A stretch of DNA of 64,000 nucleotides from Palsa-1392 sp963742545 (GTDB lineage: Bacteria > Verrucomicrobiota > Verrucomicrobiia > Chthoniobacterales > UBA10450), in contig CAVUMF010000002.1 in NCBI GenBank assembly GCA_963742545.1, positions 496,001 to 560,000 of the forward strand, given 5' to 3'. A program made the position numbers and the translations under genes. This document shows, piece after piece, positions 16,364 through 24,939 of this stretch (its first letter is position 1; every line of letters starts with the position of its first letter). Under the pieces are notes generated by a model. It searched no databases, was not told where the DNA came from, and saw nothing but the letters and a program-made list of their open reading frames with translations.

Positions 16364-18901
16364 TCATTTGCGGTAACGAACCGCCGTTTCCGCACTTTCC
16401 AGTGCTACGTCCAACGTATCCATGAACTCTATAATCTTGATTGGCTTGGTGAGATATCGGAAAAAGCCGGCTTCGAGACCTTTGTCGATGTCGCGCGGGA
16501 TGGCATTGGCGCTGAGGGCGACGATTGGGATGTGGGATGTGACCGGATCAAGGCGGATGATTTTCATGGCCTCGATGCCGCCGATGCCGGGCAGATTGAT
16601 ATCCATCAAGATGACATCCGGTACATAGCCGTGTGCGAGTTCGATGCCGTCCTTGCCATTGGCCGCCGTCAGCAGACGCAGGTCGGGGCGGCGCGCGATC
16701 AGTTTCTCGACGAGCTTCAGATTTGCGGGGTTGTCCTCGACGTAGAGCAGCAGTCGGGGTCGTGGCCCTGTCAGGACCGGTGATTCGGCGACGGTGGCGG
16801 ATTCAGCTTTGCCCAATTCAAGATGGGGATCAACCTCGGCGATCAGCTCGATCCAGAACACGCTGCCGGTGCCGACGGTGCTCTCCACGCCGATCAAGCC
16901 CTGCATCAGCTCCACGAGTCTCTTGCTGACGACGAGGCCGATGCCGGTACCCTCCTCGCCACTGGCTTCCTGGCCGAGACGATTGAACGACTGGAACAAC
17001 TGCGACAGTTTTTCGACAGAAAGTCCCGCGCCGGTATCGGTGAAGCTGATGCGAATGTGACCGCTGGTGCCTGCGCCGCAGTCCACGACGACGGTTCCGC
17101 CCGTCTTGTTGTATTTGATCGCGTTGGAAAGCAGGTTGATCAGCACCTGCTTCAGGCGCGTCCGGTCGGCCTTGATGAAACACGGATTCTTGAACTCCGG
17201 GAAAGTCATAACGATGCCGCGCTTCTGCGCCAGCGGCTCGATCATGGACTGGCACTCGAGCATGACTTCGGGCAGCGACACCGCCTCCAGCGAGAGCGCC
17301 AGCCGCCCTGACTCGATCACAGCAAGATCAAGGATGTCGTTGATCAACTCGAGCAGATACCAGCCGGCGTGAAGGATCTGCTCGATGCTCGCCTTCTGGG
17401 TGGCCGACGGCGGCGGGGAGTCAGATTCCATGACCTGGGCGAAACCGAGGATCGCATTCAGCGGCGAGCGCAGCTCATGGCTCATGCCAGAAAGGAAATC
17501 CGACTTCGCGAGGTTAGCCTTTTCCGCCATGGCTTTGGCCTTCTCGAGTTCGACGGTGTTCTCGCGCAGTTGCCGATCCCAGCGTTTGCGCTCCGTCACG
17601 TCGCGAGCTGCGGCGAAGACGCCCTGCAGGATGCCATCGCGGTCATAGAAGTTGGTAGCGTTGTAGGACACCACAGTCTCCTTGCCATCCTTGGCGCGCG
17701 CGGTGAGTTCATAGTCGGTGACCTTGCTTTCACTGAGCACCCGTTTAATGCCCGCCTCAGCGCGCGCGGGATCGGTGAAGTAGTTTTTGAATGGTGCGCC
17801 GATCAACTCTTCGCGCGAGCAACCGGTGAGTGCTTCCATCTGCTTGTTCACGTCGGTGATGACGCCAGACGGATCGGTCGTCATCAGAGCGTCGATGTTC
17901 GATTCGATCAGTGAACGCGTGTAAAATTGCTGGTCGCGCAGTTGCTGGTCGAGTTTCTTCTGCGCGTCTTCGACCTGCTTGCGCACGGTGTTGTCGGTGC
18001 CGATCAGCAGGTAACCGATGATGGCGTCCCGCGCGTCACGCAAGGCCGTGACCGACACCACCGCCGGAAAGCGACTGCCATCCTTGCGGATATATGTCAG
18101 CTCGTAGATATCTTCGATGCCGCGCGAGGCCTTGAACACGAGGGCCTCGAAGCCGGGCGTGATCGGGGTGCTGAGTTCGACGCTGAGCGCCTTGGCGCGG
18201 GCGATGACTTCCTGCGGATCGGAGATGTGGGCCGGGGTGATCTTGTTCATCACGTCGGCGGCCGTATAACCCAGCATCCGCTCGGCGCCGACGTTGAAAA
18301 TCTGGATGACGCCTTTAGCGTCGGTGGCGATGCTCGAGAAGTTGGCGCTGTTGAAAATCGCGCTCTGCAAGGCTCCCGCCTTGAGCAGTGCCTCTTCCGC
18401 TTGCTTGCGCGCGGTGTTGTCGGTGCCGATCAAAAGATAGCCGATGATGGCCTCCTGCGCGTCGCGCAGCGCCGTGACGGACACCACCGCCGGGAAGCGG
18501 CTCCCGTCCTTGCGGATGTAGGTCAGCTCGTAGATGTCTTCGATGCCGCGCGAGGCTTTGAACACCAATGCCTCAAAGCCTGGCGTGATCGGGGTTCCGA
18601 GTTCAACGCTCAGCGACTTGGCGCGGGCGATGACTTCCTGCGGATCGGAAATATCGGCCGGCGTGATCTTGTTCATTACCTCTACGGCCGCGTAGCCGAG
18701 CATCCGCTCGGCGCCAACATTGAAGATCTGAATGACGCCCTTCGCATCCGTGGCGATACACGAGAAGTTGGCGCTGTTGAAAATCGCGTTCTGCAGAGCC
18801 CCCGCTGCAAGCAGGGCCTCTTGTCGTCGACCCTCGGTAATGACATCTCCCGTGCAAGCGGCCTTGTCGATGGCAGCGGAATCGCGTTTTTTCTTGGCCA
18901 T
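16364..18901 (-). CDS. Cytoplasmic hybrid histidine kinase with duplicated PAS domains
   Basis: An 845-residue protein without transmembrane helices. PAS domains lie at about 34-170, 172-310 and 325-455; a HisKA domain has the phospho-His in SGMSHELRSPLNAIL; an HATPase domain (about 590-705) has NLLSNAIKYNK and GTGIGLVVSKRLVEL; a C-terminal receiver has Asp767 in ILMDINLPG. The first two PAS units are near-identical tandem copies with a 141-codon period. A perfect Shine-Dalgarno (GGAGGTGA) precedes the ATG. It is co-directional with the REC-MBL gene. The stimulus is probably cytoplasmic, for example redox, oxygen or a ligand. Confidence 0.92.
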   Translation of the reverse strand: MAKKKRDSAAIDKAACTGDVITEGRRQEALLAAGALQNAIFNSANFSCIATDAKGVIQIFNVGAERMLGYAAVEVMNKITPADISDPQEVIARAKSLSVELGTPITPGFEALVFKASRGIEDIYELTYIRKDGSRFPAVVSVTALRDAQEAIIGYLLIGTDNTARKQAEEALLKAGALQSAIFNSANFSSIATDAKGVIQIFNVGAERMLGYTAADVMNKITPAHISDPQEVIARAKALSVELSTPITPGFEALVFKASRGIEDIYELTYIRKDGSRFPAVVSVTALRDARDAIIGYLLIGTDNTVRKQVEDAQKKLDQQLRDQQFYTRSLIESNIDALMTTDPSGVITDVNKQMEALTGCSREELIGAPFKNYFTDPARAEAGIKRVLSESKVTDYELTARAKDGKETVVSYNATNFYDRDGILQGVFAAARDVTERKRWDRQLRENTVELEKAKAMAEKANLAKSDFLSGMSHELRSPLNAILGFAQVMESDSPPPSATQKASIEQILHAGWYLLELINDILDLAVIESGRLALSLEAVSLPEVMLECQSMIEPLAQKRGIVMTFPEFKNPCFIKADRTRLKQVLINLLSNAIKYNKTGGTVVVDCGAGTSGHIRISFTDTGAGLSVEKLSQLFQSFNRLGQEASGEEGTGIGLVVSKRLVELMQGLIGVESTVGTGSVFWIELIAEVDPHLELGKAESATVAESPVLTGPRPRLLLYVEDNPANLKLVEKLIARRPDLRLLTAANGKDGIELAHGYVPDVILMDINLPGIGGIEAMKIIRLDPVTSHIPIVALSANAIPRDIDKGLEAGFFRYLTKPIKIIEFMDTLDVALESAETAVRYRK

Positions 18902-19246
18902 GACTCACCTCCGGCTAGCAGGTACTGAAAAAGGACTTATTGCAGCGGGCCGATGCATGCGATGACCTCCAAGAGTAAGGATGCGCGGATCCGCGGTGGC
19001 GGCGACAGCTGACAGGAATCTGCTTTTGACGCTGCGCGCTTCGGGTGCTTCTGCGTTGGGATCACTCTTGACGACTTTATTGCCTGCGCCGCTGGGCAGC
19101 AAGCTCCTCTTCCGGCACATCGCCTTTCGCGTCGCTGCCGTCTCGCTTTGTCAGAACGGTTCCGCCGATGGAAGACTTCTACAACGGCGCATCCCGCGAC
19201 AGTGCGATGAACTCTTCCTGCCCATCTTCAAGATGAAAATTCCCGA

Positions 19247-19422
19247 GATCGAACCCGACCGCGCCATCACTGCTTTACAGAAACTACTCCGGATGCCCTA
19301 TGAAGGCCCGCTGGCCGGGGGGCGTGCCGCTCACTCCTGCGCTATTGCGGCTTGATCCAATGTTCGACCCGCTGCGGAACGATCCGCGCTTCCGGAAACT
19401 TTGTGAAGAGAAGCAGCCGTAA
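19247..19422 (+). pseudogene. C-terminal remnant of a TolB/TPR protein
   Basis: The plus strand shows IEPDRAITALQKLLRMPYEG, then after a one-base shift in a GGGGGG run (about 19316-19321) LTPALLRLDPMFDPLRNDPRF and a stop. This is the typical ending of TolB-TPR or kinase-TPR proteins, with the upstream remainder gone. The stretch 18902-19246 between the kinase start and this remnant contains no convincing gene, only the kinase ribosome-binding site. Confidence 0.7.
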
Positions 19423-19596
19423 GATCGAGGCTTGGGTCGGATCAGGATTCCGCCTCAATCCTCGCGGACCAGCGTTGTAGGAGACTTTGCGCTTGGGAAA
19501 GGTCTCGGTAGTGCGACTAGGCACCGGACTGGACGTCGTAGTAATTGCCCCGACTCGACACGTTCGGTGGGGTGGACTAAGAGTCGAGATTCAATC

Positions 19597-19647
19597 GGGC
19601 GGTTAGCTCAGTGGTAGAGCGGCGCGTTTACACCGTGCCATTGGAGC
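19597..19647 (+). pseudogene. tRNA-Val(TAC) 5'-half remnant, copy 2
   Basis: GGGCGGTTAGCTCAGTGGTA begins a tRNA-Val 5' half, with an anticodon arm GCGCG-TTTACAC-CGTGC. The expected T-arm and the 3' acceptor strand ACCGCCC are absent. Similarity to copy 1 runs from about 19568 (GGGGTGGACTA, GAGTCGAGATTCAA) through GGAGC at 19647. It sits about 70 bases from the end of the FHA-cyclase gene. Confidence 0.72.
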
Positions 19648-19672
19648 GTTCTTGCGACTTTTTAGCGCAGCG

Positions 19673-19690
19673 GGCTCCGATCCCGGAGCC
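19673..19690. terminator. Hairpin beyond the FHA-cyclase stop, possible terminator
   Basis: GGCTCCG-ATCC-CGGAGCC is a perfect seven-base-pair hairpin located 26 bases past the stop codon of the minus-strand cyclase gene. There is no clear T-run on either side, so intrinsic termination is only a possibility. Confidence 0.3.
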
Positions 19691-19715
19691 GCGCAGTCCT
19701 CGTAAATGCCGGGGC

Positions 19716-20618
19716 TCAGCCAAGACCGTAAATGCGGACGGCCTGCTGTTTCCCCTTCAATTTTCGTTCGCCGAGGTCGACCAATTTCTCTGTCGTCGGC
19801 AGGCGCTCGGCGAAATCGGCCGAGAGCAGAACCTGCTGGTTGAGTTCCTTCATGACCGATTCGAGACGGAAAACGGTGTTCACGACATCACCGATGATGG
19901 TGGCGTCGCGTTGCGCGTCGAGCCCGACATTGCCGCAGGTGACCGAGCCAAAATGGAGCGCGATCCCGACGTGGAACGGCTCGCCATTGGCCCATTTGGT
20001 CCCGGCCGCGAGCCCGAGGAGATCGCGCGCAATCTGGAGGGTCGCCGCGCAATCGACGCCTTCCTCCCCGCCACTCCAATAGGCGAGCACCGCGTCGCCG
20101 ATAAACTTGTCGATCGTCCCGCCACTCTTGGTCACGAGGTTGCCGGCTTCGCGAAACCAAACGCCGAGCTGTTGCGCCAGATGAGAGCTGGAGATTTTCT
20201 CGGCCATGCTGCTGAAACCGCGAATATCGCAGACCAGCAACGCCACCGGCCGGATCGCGGAGGCAACCCCGGCCATCGAACCGGCGAGCGTGACTTCGAG
20301 ATGGGCATTGGAAAAATCATCCTCGATTTGCTCGAAAACGAGTTCGTTCCTGGCGATCAGGATTCGCGCGCCCGGGGTGAGCGTCATCGGCATCACGACC
20401 CGCTGGTCGTTCACCAAAGTGCCGTTGCGGCTGCCAAGGTCGATAATCTGATATTGATATCCGTCGTGACAACGAACGAGCGCGTGCTGGCGGGAGACGA
20501 GCGGGCTGCCACTCAGGCAAACGGTGTTGTCGCTCGTGCGACCGATCGTGGCGGTGTTGCCGATCGTGACCTCAAACGGCTCACCGGCGAGAGGCGTGAC
20601 TCGAAGTTTGGCGGGCAT
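19716..20618 (-). CDS. FHA-domain class III adenylate cyclase
   Basis: A 300-residue soluble protein. The N-terminal FHA domain (about 20-95) has the phosphothreonine-binding signature IGRTSDN, SRQHA and GSRNGTLVN. The C-terminal cyclase domain (122-298) keeps the full catalytic set: metal Asp in LVCDIRGFSS, Lys and second Asp in DKFIGDAV, Thr in ATIIGDVVN, and Asn/Arg in VNTVFRLE. It should make cAMP. The divergent neighbour is a Ser/Thr kinase only 95 bases away, so control by phosphopeptide binding from that kinase is a natural hypothesis. A 60-base copy of its 3' end lies next to tRNA-Gly at 12141. Confidence 0.9.
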   Translation of the reverse strand: MPAKLRVTPLAGEPFEVTIGNTATIGRTSDNTVCLSGSPLVSRQHALVRCHDGYQYQIIDLGSRNGTLVNDQRVVMPMTLTPGARILIARNELVFEQIEDDFSNAHLEVTLAGSMAGVASAIRPVALLVCDIRGFSSMAEKISSSHLAQQLGVWFREAGNLVTKSGGTIDKFIGDAVLAYWSGGEEGVDCAATLQIARDLLGLAAGTKWANGEPFHVGIALHFGSVTCGNVGLDAQRDATIIGDVVNTVFRLESVMKELNQQVLLSADFAERLPTTEKLVDLGERKLKGKQQAVRIYGLG

Positions 20619-20713
20619 GGCGCTGGCAGTATCTGGCAGCAGGTCGCGTGCGACAAGATCGTCTTAAACCGATAGCGCCAGACGCGAATCGGGAGATATA
20701 GTCCGTTTTCCAA

Positions 20714-22858
20714 ATGGCCGAGAAACTCATCTTCGATCACTACGAGGTGCTGACCCACGAAGATGGCTCGCCCTTCGAACTCGGCCGGGGCGCGATGGGA
20801 ATCACCTACAAGGCGTTTGATACGAACCTGCGGGTGAACGTCGCGCTCAAGGTAATCAACTCGAAGTACCTCGAGAGCGAAATCGCGCAGCAACGCTTTC
20901 TGCGCGAGGCGCGCGCTGCGGCGCAGTTGCGGCACCCAAATGTCGCTTCCGTCTTTCATCTCGGCACGAGTCGCGACGCCTTTTTTTACGCGATGGAGTT
21001 TGTCGATGGCGAGACGGTCGAATCCCTCATCAAGCGCCAGGGACCGATCGATCCCGCGGTTGCGTTGCGCATCACGTTGCAGGTCGCGCGTGCGCTCGCG
21101 GCGGCGGAGAAGCACCACCTCGTGCACCGCGACATCAAACCGGCGAACCTGATGCTCGTCAGGGAAGACGACGATTTCCTCGTCAAGGTGATCGACTTCG
21201 GCCTCGCCAAATCGATCAAGCATGAGGAAGACGACGACCTCGCGACGCTCTCCATGGGTGGATTTGTCGGGACGGCGCACTTCGCCAGTCCGGAGCAGCT
21301 CGAGGAAAAAGAGATCGACGTTCGCTCCGACATCTACTCGTTAGGGGTAACGCTTTGGTACATGCTCGTCGGGCAGGCGCCCTTTGGCGGCTCGCTCGCC
21401 CAGGTCATGAGCCAGCATCTGCACAAGCCGCCGCCACTCGAAAAGCTGCAGAATTTCCCGGCCTGCGTGCGGACCGTCGTCGGCCGCATGATCGAAAAAG
21501 ACCCGGCGAAGCGGCCGCAAACGCCGGCTGCGCTCCGCGCCGAGCTGGAGAAATGTCTGGCGGAAATCCAGGCGACTCCGAAAACGGACGAGCAGGATTT
21601 CCCGACGGTGGTAGAGGCGACGCCGCCTCCCCTGCCGGTGGCGACACCGGCTTCCTCGCCGGGGGAGACACCGCCCGCCGTCGTCCGAAAATCCTCGAGC
21701 GGGATCGTTTGGGCGGCGATCGCGCTGGTTCTTCTTCTTGCGGTCGGTTTGCTCGTTTTTTGGAAAATGCGCCCGACCGGAAAAACGGTCACGCTCCCGC
21801 GCGCTACGCCTGTGCCCTCGATCGCCGCCACGCCGAAGCCGGTCGTCGCGCAAGCGAGCGCGACTCCTTTGATCCAGACGCCCTCGCCCAGCGCGTCGTT
21901 AGGCAAGTCGCCCGAACTAACGAGAGACGCGATCGCTGAGGCGGAGAAATTTGAAGCCGCCCGGGATTGGCCGCGCGCCATCATGGCCTATATCAAGATG
22001 GCGAAAGATTTTCCCCAGAGCGACGTCGGGCGGGTTCGGCTCGAATTGTTGCTCAGCAAGTTGCAGTCGGAAAAAAGTGCTTTGCGGGACGAGAATTTCG
22101 ATGGGTTGCGCGACCCTTTGACCGAGGCGGCGAAGCTCGGAGCGGTAGGCGCGATGGAGATTCTGGGCGAGTTTCTGCGCAAGCGCGACCCGAAAGCCTC
22201 CTTCAACTGGCTCTGCGCGGCCGCGGCGCGCGGGCAGGCGCATGCCATGGCCGAAATCGGTTTGCGTTACTCAAACGGTGCAGGGGTTGAGCGCGATTTT
22301 GTGAAGGCGGCACAATGGTTCGAGCAGGCACGTGCCGCCGGGGACGTGAGCTCCGGAACTCTGCTCGCCGAGTGCTATCTCTACGGCAAAGGCGTGACCA
22401 GGAACGAAGCGAAAGCCGTCTCGCTTTTGCAAAATGCGGCCTCGGCCAAGGATCCGCGCGCAATGGATCAACTTGCAACCTGTTATCACAAGGGCATCGG
22501 AATCACACGGGACGACCGCGAGGCTTTTCGCCTTTATAGCGCGGCCGCGAAGCTGAACTATCTCGACTCGGTCGGGAATCTTGGGGTGCTTTACCTGACG
22601 AGCGATGAAACCGATCTCGGGAAAGATCAAGGCGCTCGCACGCAAAAAGCGGTCGACCTATTTCGCGACGGCGCAGGACAGAACAATGCGTTTTGCATGT
22701 ATCTCTATGCGCGCTGCTTCGAACTTGGCACCGGAGTTGAAGCCAATCCCTCCGAGGCGAGCGATTGGTATCGGCGGGCGGCAGCGGCGGGCAATCGACC
22801 GGCCCAGGATTGGTGCCGGCAACACAATGTGAATTTTGAGACCGAGCCGGCGCCCTGA
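20714..22858 (+). CDS. Transmembrane Ser/Thr protein kinase with Sel1 repeats
   Basis: A 714-residue protein. The Hanks-type kinase domain (about 10-285) has GRGAMG, Lys46 in ALKVI, HRDIKPAN at 138-145, DFG at 161-163 and ASPEQ. A Pro-rich linker leads to one transmembrane helix (about 335-353). The C-terminal part (470-700) carries Sel1-like repeats such as AEIGLRYSNGAGVERDFVKAA. The topology places the kinase in the cytoplasm and the Sel1 solenoid in the periplasm, so it could sense an envelope partner. It is divergent from the FHA-cyclase, a likely phosphorylation-dependent partner. TCGTTAGG words lie at 21338 and 21896. Confidence 0.93.
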   Translation: MAEKLIFDHYEVLTHEDGSPFELGRGAMGITYKAFDTNLRVNVALKVINSKYLESEIAQQRFLREARAAAQLRHPNVASVFHLGTSRDAFFYAMEFVDGETVESLIKRQGPIDPAVALRITLQVARALAAAEKHHLVHRDIKPANLMLVREDDDFLVKVIDFGLAKSIKHEEDDDLATLSMGGFVGTAHFASPEQLEEKEIDVRSDIYSLGVTLWYMLVGQAPFGGSLAQVMSQHLHKPPPLEKLQNFPACVRTVVGRMIEKDPAKRPQTPAALRAELEKCLAEIQATPKTDEQDFPTVVEATPPPLPVATPASSPGETPPAVVRKSSSGIVWAAIALVLLLAVGLLVFWKMRPTGKTVTLPRATPVPSIAATPKPVVAQASATPLIQTPSPSASLGKSPELTRDAIAEAEKFEAARDWPRAIMAYIKMAKDFPQSDVGRVRLELLLSKLQSEKSALRDENFDGLRDPLTEAAKLGAVGAMEILGEFLRKRDPKASFNWLCAAAARGQAHAMAEIGLRYSNGAGVERDFVKAAQWFEQARAAGDVSSGTLLAECYLYGKGVTRNEAKAVSLLQNAASAKDPRAMDQLATCYHKGIGITRDDREAFRLYSAAAKLNYLDSVGNLGVLYLTSDETDLGKDQGARTQKAVDLFRDGAGQNNAFCMYLYARCFELGTGVEANPSEASDWYRRAAAAGNRPAQDWCRQHNVNFETEPAP

Positions 22859-22927
22859 TCGAGCAAAGAGTCTTTACATCAAAAAAGCTTGTCACGTGGA
22901 AGCGCCCGGCCTCAGACTCGTCGCCTT

Positions 22928-23440
22928 ATGAAAATTCCGATGCTCAAAACTTCCTCACTGCTGGCAGGCGCGTCGCTCTTTGTGACGGGCTGCGCTGATC
23001 TCACCCCAGGGCAAAACGCCGGCGTTTTTGGGGCTGCCAGTGGCGCCGCGGCGGGAGGCATCGCGAGCGCCGCCGGTGCTGGCGCCGGCGAATCGGTCGC
23101 GATCGGGGCGGCGACCGGGGCGGTCGTCGCCGCGGTCACTTATATCATCGCGGAACATCAGGCCACGGAGCGCCAGCGCCAGATCGCGGAAGAACGCGCG
23201 AAGCGCGCCTATGCGCAGCAAAAAAGCCAGATGAAAGCGCGCAAGACGCGCTACATCGCAGTCGACACGGAGAAGAACGGTCAGACCTCGCCGCAGGCGA
23301 AGAAGAGCGTGATGATCTGGGACACGCAATCGCAGGAGGTGGTCGGCAATAACGTCTATGACGTGAAGAATCCGCCGCAGGTGGGTTCGACGGCGAAGTT
23401 CGACACCTACTCGGCGGAATACGTCGGATCGGGAAGCTAG
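22928..23440 (+). CDS. Glycine-zipper lipoprotein
   Basis: A 170-residue protein beginning MKIPMLKTSSLLAGASLF with lipobox VTGC. Residues 35-80 form a glycine-zipper (GVFGAASGAAAGGIASAAGAG), as in SlyB/OmpA-like outer-membrane lipoproteins, followed by a basic helix and a beta-rich C-terminus. It probably sits in the outer membrane. A frame opens earlier at 22889, but ATG 22928 places the signal peptide correctly. It lies 69 bases downstream of the kinase gene on the same strand. Confidence 0.78.
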   Translation: MKIPMLKTSSLLAGASLFVTGCADLTPGQNAGVFGAASGAAAGGIASAAGAGAGESVAIGAATGAVVAAVTYIIAEHQATERQRQIAEERAKRAYAQQKSQMKARKTRYIAVDTEKNGQTSPQAKKSVMIWDTQSQEVVGNNVYDVKNPPQVGSTAKFDTYSAEYVGSGS

Positions 23441-23456
23441 AGGCAGTTGCCGAAAA

Positions 23457-23698
23457 TCATTTCCGGGTAGGGCACTGGGAGACGGCGACGGTTTCGGGAT
23501 CATCGATAAAGACTTTGAGCGCGGTGAACAAGCGCTCGGTCAATTGCTCGGAGTGCGGGCGATGAATTCGGTGAAGTAACCAGCTTTGAGGCGTAACCAG
23601 AGTCGTTCAACGGGGTTAAAGTCAGGGCTATAAGTGGTCAGAAATGTGGGCTCAAAATCTGGCCCGACGGGTTGCTTCTCTTCGCCTCGCTTTGGATC
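23457..23698 (-). mobile_element. IS630-family transposase C-terminal remnant
   Basis: The minus strand encodes FLTTYSPDFNPVERLWLRLK followed by AGYFTEFIART, the DDE-endonuclease signature of IS630/Tc1-type transposases with the catalytic Glu in NPVE. After ARTP a one-base loss shifts the frame; restoring it gives EQLTERLFTALKVFIDDPETV to a stop at 23457. Upstream only GEEKQPVGPDFEP remains before homology breaks at a HAF-repeat fragment. No terminal repeats are visible. It is a dead element. Confidence 0.75.
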
Positions 23699-24032
23699 AA
23701 ATCCGGCAATCTGCCGAGATTAATGCTTCGGCTCGGCTGCTCGACCAAAACGCCGCGCGAAAATCGCCCTTCGAAGTCATGTAGAAGCCGGTGATCTGAC
23801 CTGACGCCGTGATGCTGTGAGCCAGGTATCCGCCGAGATCCGTCACGGTGTATCGCGGCTCGGACGCTTCGACGGGTCGCAATGAGGTGGCCAAAACAAT
23901 GCTGGCGATCGCCAGACCGAGGAGCGCGGTTGGATGGCGATTGATTAATCTACCATGGCCCAGGCGAGAGGAGGCCGGGGCCGGGTGAGAGGGGTTGCTA
24001 TCTAATGCAGTTATTTTGCCTTTCATTGCCAT
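23697..24032 (-). pseudogene. Truncated HAF-repeat secreted protein
   Basis: About 110 codons from ATG 24032: a hydrophobic segment (LLGLAIASIVLATSL) and then RYTVTDLGGYLAHSITASGQITGFYM, the beginning of a HAF-type repeat beta-propeller. The frame ends where it meets the IS630 remnant, suggesting that the insertion or a later deletion removed the rest. Confidence 0.55.
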
Positions 24033-24124
24033 TCATGATGGAGGACGCCAGTTTGGACCGTCTTCGCAGGCGCCTTCAATGCGGGTGACTTCGTTAGGCT
24101 AAGTCGCTGCCGAAAAGATCGATC

Positions 24125-24172
24125 GTCAAGCCGACGAGTTCGGCGAAAAGATTCGCCGAACTCGCGCTTGAC
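24125..24172 (-). terminator. Long hairpin after the 24180-24683 gene
   Basis: CGAGTTCGGCGAA (24135-24147) pairs perfectly with TTCGCCGAACTCG (24152-24164) around an AAGA loop. An outer GTCAAGC/GCTTGAC stem (24125-24131, 24166-24172) extends it. It begins eight bases past the stop of the minus-strand gene, the expected place for a transcription terminator or a 3' stabilising structure. A T-rich tract is found only on the plus-strand side. Confidence 0.6.
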
Positions 24173-24179
24173 TGTTTTC

Positions 24180-24683
24180 TTAGTCGACCACTCGCGTCGC
24201 GACTTCGGTCGCGCAGAGAGTGGCAATCAGGTTGCCATTCACGTCAAAGATTGAGACGGTGACAACGGAGGTATAGCTATTCCCGTCCGCCGCAAGCTGA
24301 ATGTCTCGGGTGAACTTGGATTCTCCGGCAGGGGTGCCGTCGGCGTTGAAGCTAAAGCTCTCAAAGGGCGCCGAGTAGCTTCCCCGGCCGTTATACTGCC
24401 AGGTTCCGATTCCTGGAGTGCGCAGCGGTTGGTTATCCACGCTCGTGAGGGTGCCGCCCTGATTAAACTGCTCATATGCCTCAAGAGTCCTGAGGACGAC
24501 GCCGTTGCAATTCGTTATTGTGACTTCTGATTCAAAGAAGCCGACAAGTCGATTCCCTCCGTTCTGTTGCGATGGGCTGCCGGCGTTGGCCGCAGTAGCC
24601 AGGAAGGTGCAGACGAGCAGCGCCATCAGCCCAAAGACCGAGGGGACTGCTCCTAGGATTGATTTCTTGTTTATGGTTTTCAT
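24180..24683 (-). CDS. Secreted protein, unknown function
   Basis: A 167-residue protein from ATG 24683. It has a signal peptide (MKTINKKSILGAVPSVFGLM then LVCTFLATAANAG) and a beta-rich mature domain with VGFFESEVTITNCNGVVLRT and ATLCATEVATRVVD. Two Cys residues could form a disulfide. I do not recognise the mature domain. The signal peptide and the 5' region are near-copies of those of the HAF-repeat gene at 24940-25827, whereas the mature parts are unrelated. Confidence 0.7.
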   Translation of the reverse strand: MKTINKKSILGAVPSVFGLMALLVCTFLATAANAGSPSQQNGGNRLVGFFESEVTITNCNGVVLRTLEAYEQFNQGGTLTSVDNQPLRTPGIGTWQYNGRGSYSAPFESFSFNADGTPAGESKFTRDIQLAADGNSYTSVVTVSIFDVNGNLIATLCATEVATRVVD

Positions 24684-24795
24684 TTTTTCTTCTTTCTCTT
24701 GGTTGTTTTTGATTGGCGTTAGTTCGCCTTTCACGACCACAAACAGGAAACCCCGGGCAACCTGATCATCCGGAGGAAGAGATTTTCTGGAAGAC
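24590..24795 (-). repeat. Duplicated leader plus signal-peptide module, copy 1
   Basis: About 200 bases covering the 5' leader and signal-peptide codons are repeated as a direct copy at about 25735-25935 with high identity by eye. Shared blocks are CTGCTCCTAGGATTGA, TTTCACGACCACAAACAGG and GGGCAACCTGATCATCCGG. In the minus-strand sense the module lies in front of two unrelated mature proteins. Confidence 0.75.
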
Positions 24796-24939
24796 TTTCC
24801 CGTCGACGGAATGACGAGGCATATGCGGTGGCGCGGCGGACACGCGAGATCGCGATCCGCATGGCGTTGCGAGCGGAGAATCCGGAGAAGAATCGCAGCT
24901 CGCTGCGATTCCCCCCGGATCACGATTCTCTCGACGAGC

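Noticed and set aside
24135..24164. Hairpin arms resembling codons for F-A-E-L of the TolB module
   Set aside because: The similarity is limited to about 12 bases, and both arms are explained by the palindrome; no module sequence flanks it.
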